Below are positions 6,513-8,321 of a stretch of DNA of 8,321 bases, piece by piece. Source of the stretch: Leptolyngbya sp. SIO4C5 (GTDB taxonomy: Bacteria > Cyanobacteriota > Cyanobacteriia > Phormidesmidales > Phormidesmidaceae); the NCBI GenBank assembly GCA_010671965.1, contig JAAHIC010000155.1, forward strand, positions 1-8,321, read 5' to 3'. The translations under genes and the position numbers were made by a program. The notes under the pieces were generated by a model, which did not search any database, had not been told where the DNA came from, and saw only the letters and a list, made by a program, of their open reading frames with translations. Every line of letters starts with the position of its first letter. Positions within the stretch are counted from its first letter, which is position 1.

Positions 6513-8223
6513 ATGCCCTCTCAGTCTAATGGCGTGTTCGCCGAGGCCGCGTTTACCCAACCCGCCCAGGGGCAAACTCTCAACTGCTCGATTTTAGTTG
6601 TGGGCGGTTCCCTGGCAGCCTACTCCGCCAGCCTGACCATACTGAAAAATAACTTAGACCTGTGCTTAGTGCAGCCCCAGCGAATTGTAGGCGGGCAGTT
6701 CACCACCCAGGCTTTACCCGCCTCCGATGACGGTGACCTGCTGCGGCAAGCGGCTGGTCCGCTACAGCTAGCGGGAGAGCAATTTGCTATTTCTAAAGCG
6801 CAGCGGCAGTTTCGTGAACGACTGCGATCGCTGCAGCCTGTCCAAAACCGCCAGGTGAGTAATCCGGGGGGAAGCTGGGTCAGTCCGCTGAGCGTCACGC
6901 CGGTCGTGGCGGCGACGGCGATGAATGAGGCGATCGCCCCCTATCTCGACAGCCAGAAGCTGAGGCTGATTGTAGAAGCTGATCCGGTTCAGGTGCTCAC
7001 CCAGTCACCATCAGGACAGCCACGCCGCGTCACCGGAGTCGTCTTTCGCGATCGCAGGCGGAATCTGACTTTTACCGTCAAGGCCAAGATCGTCATTGAG
7101 GCGACCGACTTAGGCGATTTGCTAGAAATTGGCAACATTGAATCGCGGGTAGGCCAGGAAGCCCGGCACGAAACCGGAGAGGCCATTTTGCCAGAGGTGG
7201 CGCGGCCCCAGTGTCAGCAGTCAATCACCTGGGACGCGGTGGTGGAATATACCTCCCTAGAGCGCCACAGCGCCATCAAGCTGCCGTCTGGCTATGGTCA
7301 AGCCCCCTGGTTAGGAGCGCATGAGTTTACTGAACGCTTCTGGACGCAAGACAAGCGGGCAGGCTGGCAAAAATGGGACTTCTTCAGCGATTTTGGCATT
7401 TTCCGCTATCGGCGTCTGGCTCGCCGCAGCCTTCACGAAAAAGAGGTGCTGCCAGGTGATGTCAGCGTTATTAACTGGGGCACTTCCAAAGAACCCGACC
7501 GCGCTTTTTGCTGCGGCAATGACTACCGACCGGGGCGGCTGGTCGGGGTTCCACCCGAAGTTAGACAGCTTCATCTACAGCGATCGCGCGATCGCACCCT
7601 GGCCTATCTCTACTATCTGCAAACCCACGGCCTGCCCAACTTGAAGCTGCGCGGCGATCTAACCTGGACGAGCGATGGCCTAGCCCTAGAACCCTATATT
7701 CGTGAAGCCCGGCGCGGCATCGCCCTCACCACGATTCGTCATGAAGACGTGGCTCTAGCCTTCTTCCCCAATCAGGCCCGCGCCCGCTGCTTTGACGATA
7801 CCGCTGGCATTGGCCAGTACCACTATCTAGATCTACACGGCAACGATGAACCTGGTCACGTCAGCCCGCAGGGTAAGGACGTGATTGCGCTGCCGTTTAC
7901 GCTGCCCCTCTCCGCGCTGATCCCGATCGCAACCGAAGGCTTAATCCTGTCCTCCAAAAGTCTTGGCACCAGCCACATCACCAACGCCGCTTATCGGATG
8001 CATCCGATGGAGTGGGCCATTGGCGAAGCTAGCGGCTTTTTAGCAACTTATGCAATTTGGACAGGTCATTCTCTGCGCCAAATCGTCACGGAGACGCACC
8101 ATATTCGCAAGCTGCAGGGCTTCCTGACCCGTAACGGGATGCCTATCTTCTGGTTCGACGATGTGGCTCACGACGATCCAGATTTTGAAGCAATTCAGGT
8201 AATGGCAGCCGCGGGTATTGTCC
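6513..8223 (+). CDS. FAD-dependent oxidoreductase with beginning of an SLH-like segment (3' partial)
   Basis: A flavoprotein of the FAD-dependent oxidoreductase (FAD_oxidored-like) family. Near the N-terminus lies a Rossmann dinucleotide-binding strand (ILVVGGSLAAYSA, residues 27-39), in which the last Gly of GxGxxG is Ala, followed by VGGQFTTQALPASDDG. VIEATDLGDLLEIG around 195 resembles the second FAD-contacting strand, and SSKSLGTSHITNAAYRMHP near 490 is a conserved C-terminal FAD region. Residues 547-570 (WFDDVAHDDPDFEAIQ, then AAAGIV) look like the first half of an S-layer homology motif. The frame runs on to a stop at 8271-8273, but everything after about 8223 is an inverted copy of the gene's own sequence, so the last 15 residues are spurious and the true C-terminus is missing. 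The start ATG lacks a clear ribosome binding site and shows no signal peptide. It lies 23 bp after the response regulator and may be cotranscribed. The substrate is unknown. Confidence 0.85.
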
Positions 8224-8320
8224 GCAGCTTGCGAATATGGTGCGTCTCCGTGACGATTTGGCGCAGAGAATGACCTGTCCAAATTGCATAAGTTGCTAAA
8301 AAGCCGCTAGCTTCGCCAAT
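8019..8320. repeat. Perfect 97-bp inverted repeat (fold-back) at the window end
   Basis: Bases 8019-8115 and 8224-8320 are exact reverse complements over 97 bp, separated by a 108-bp unique loop (8116-8223). The last base, 8321, is the first mismatch on the outer side. The left arm is normal coding sequence of the FAD oxidoreductase, so the right arm is the copied, inverted one. A repeat this long and perfect inside a conserved coding frame, ending at the edge of the sequence, is the typical shape of a chimeric fold-back made in amplification or assembly. A real inverted duplication is possible but less likely. Confidence 0.95.
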
Positions 8321-8321
8321 A
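8224..8321 (-). other. Inverted copy of the oxidoreductase 3' region; false gene end
   Basis: On the minus strand this segment re-encodes the same residues as 8019-8115 on the plus strand (IGEASGFLA to HIRKL). On the plus strand it supplies 15 meaningless residues (SLRIW to WRRE) and a TGA stop at 8271-8273 that prematurely closes the oxidoreductase frame. It should be masked before the neighbouring gene is used in comparisons. Confidence 0.85.

Larger units (their letters stand above)
422..7595. repeat. Dispersed HIP1 palindromes (GCGATCGC), about 20 copies
   Basis: GCGATCGC begins at 422, 1057, 1240, 2282, 2406, 2582, 2799, 3439, 4072, 4975, 5355, 5361, 5445, 6068, 6380, 6824, 6930, 7048, 7580 and 7588. 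The pair at 5355/5361 overlaps. All but one (4072) are inside genes. This density is a known hallmark of many cyanobacterial genomes and is the main basis for the taxonomic call. The sites occur in all four genes, so nothing suggests that one of them is a recent import from a non-cyanobacterial source. Confidence 0.9.

Noticed and set aside
8040..8282. Minus-strand open frame of 80 codons at the window end
   Set aside because: It spans the artificial fold-back and is antisense to the oxidoreductase; it is not a gene.
1..8321. Search for CRISPR arrays, tRNAs, insertion sequences or attachment sites
   Set aside because: By eye, no regularly spaced repeats, cloverleaf-type sequence, transposase motifs or target-site duplications were seen; the only long repeat is the terminal fold-back.

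Overview
The window is cyanobacterial. Its GC content is moderately high. It carries about 20 copies of the HIP1 palindrome GCGATCGC, roughly one per 400 bp, which is characteristic of many cyanobacterial genomes. The protein families fit too: an FHA-repeat/CHAT-domain protein beside its two-partner-secretion porin, a large multi-domain OmpR-type response regulator, and a FAD-dependent oxidoreductase that appears to run into an SLH domain. The genus cannot be fixed; a Leptolyngbya-like lineage would be a guess.

Layout, all four genes on the + strand. (1) 83-2020: the 3' part of a TpsA-like exoprotein, with FHA-type beta-repeats, a polyproline linker and a C-terminal CHAT (caspase-like) protease domain with intact His and Cys. 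(2) 2150-3979: its likely partner, a TpsB/FhaC-type outer-membrane transporter with signal peptide, Pro/acidic linker, POTRA domains and a beta-barrel with the VRGY motif. (3) 4183-6489: a response regulator with the order REC, winged helix, HPt, REC, REC, GGDEF-like. The middle REC and the GGDEF domain have lost key residues. (4) 6513-8223: a FAD-dependent oxidoreductase starting 23 bp after the regulator and cut off artificially at its C-terminus.

Genes 1 and 2 read as a two-partner secretion locus that would put a caspase-like protease outside the outer membrane or on the cell surface. Genes 3 and 4 are close enough to share a transcript, but no functional link between them is visible. A 17-bp direct repeat with 11-bp period lies just upstream of gene 3 and could bind an OmpR-family protein.

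Both ends of the window look like inverted joins, not natural sequence. At the left end, 1 to about 130 encode FHA-type repeats on the minus strand, head to head with the plus-strand FHA repeats that follow. At the right end, 8224-8320 are a perfect 97-bp reverse complement of 8019-8115, and this fold-back creates a false stop codon for gene 4. Such paired fold-backs at both contig ends suggest amplification (MDA-type) or assembly chimeras. The apparent 5' end of gene 1 and 3' end of gene 4 should not be trusted.
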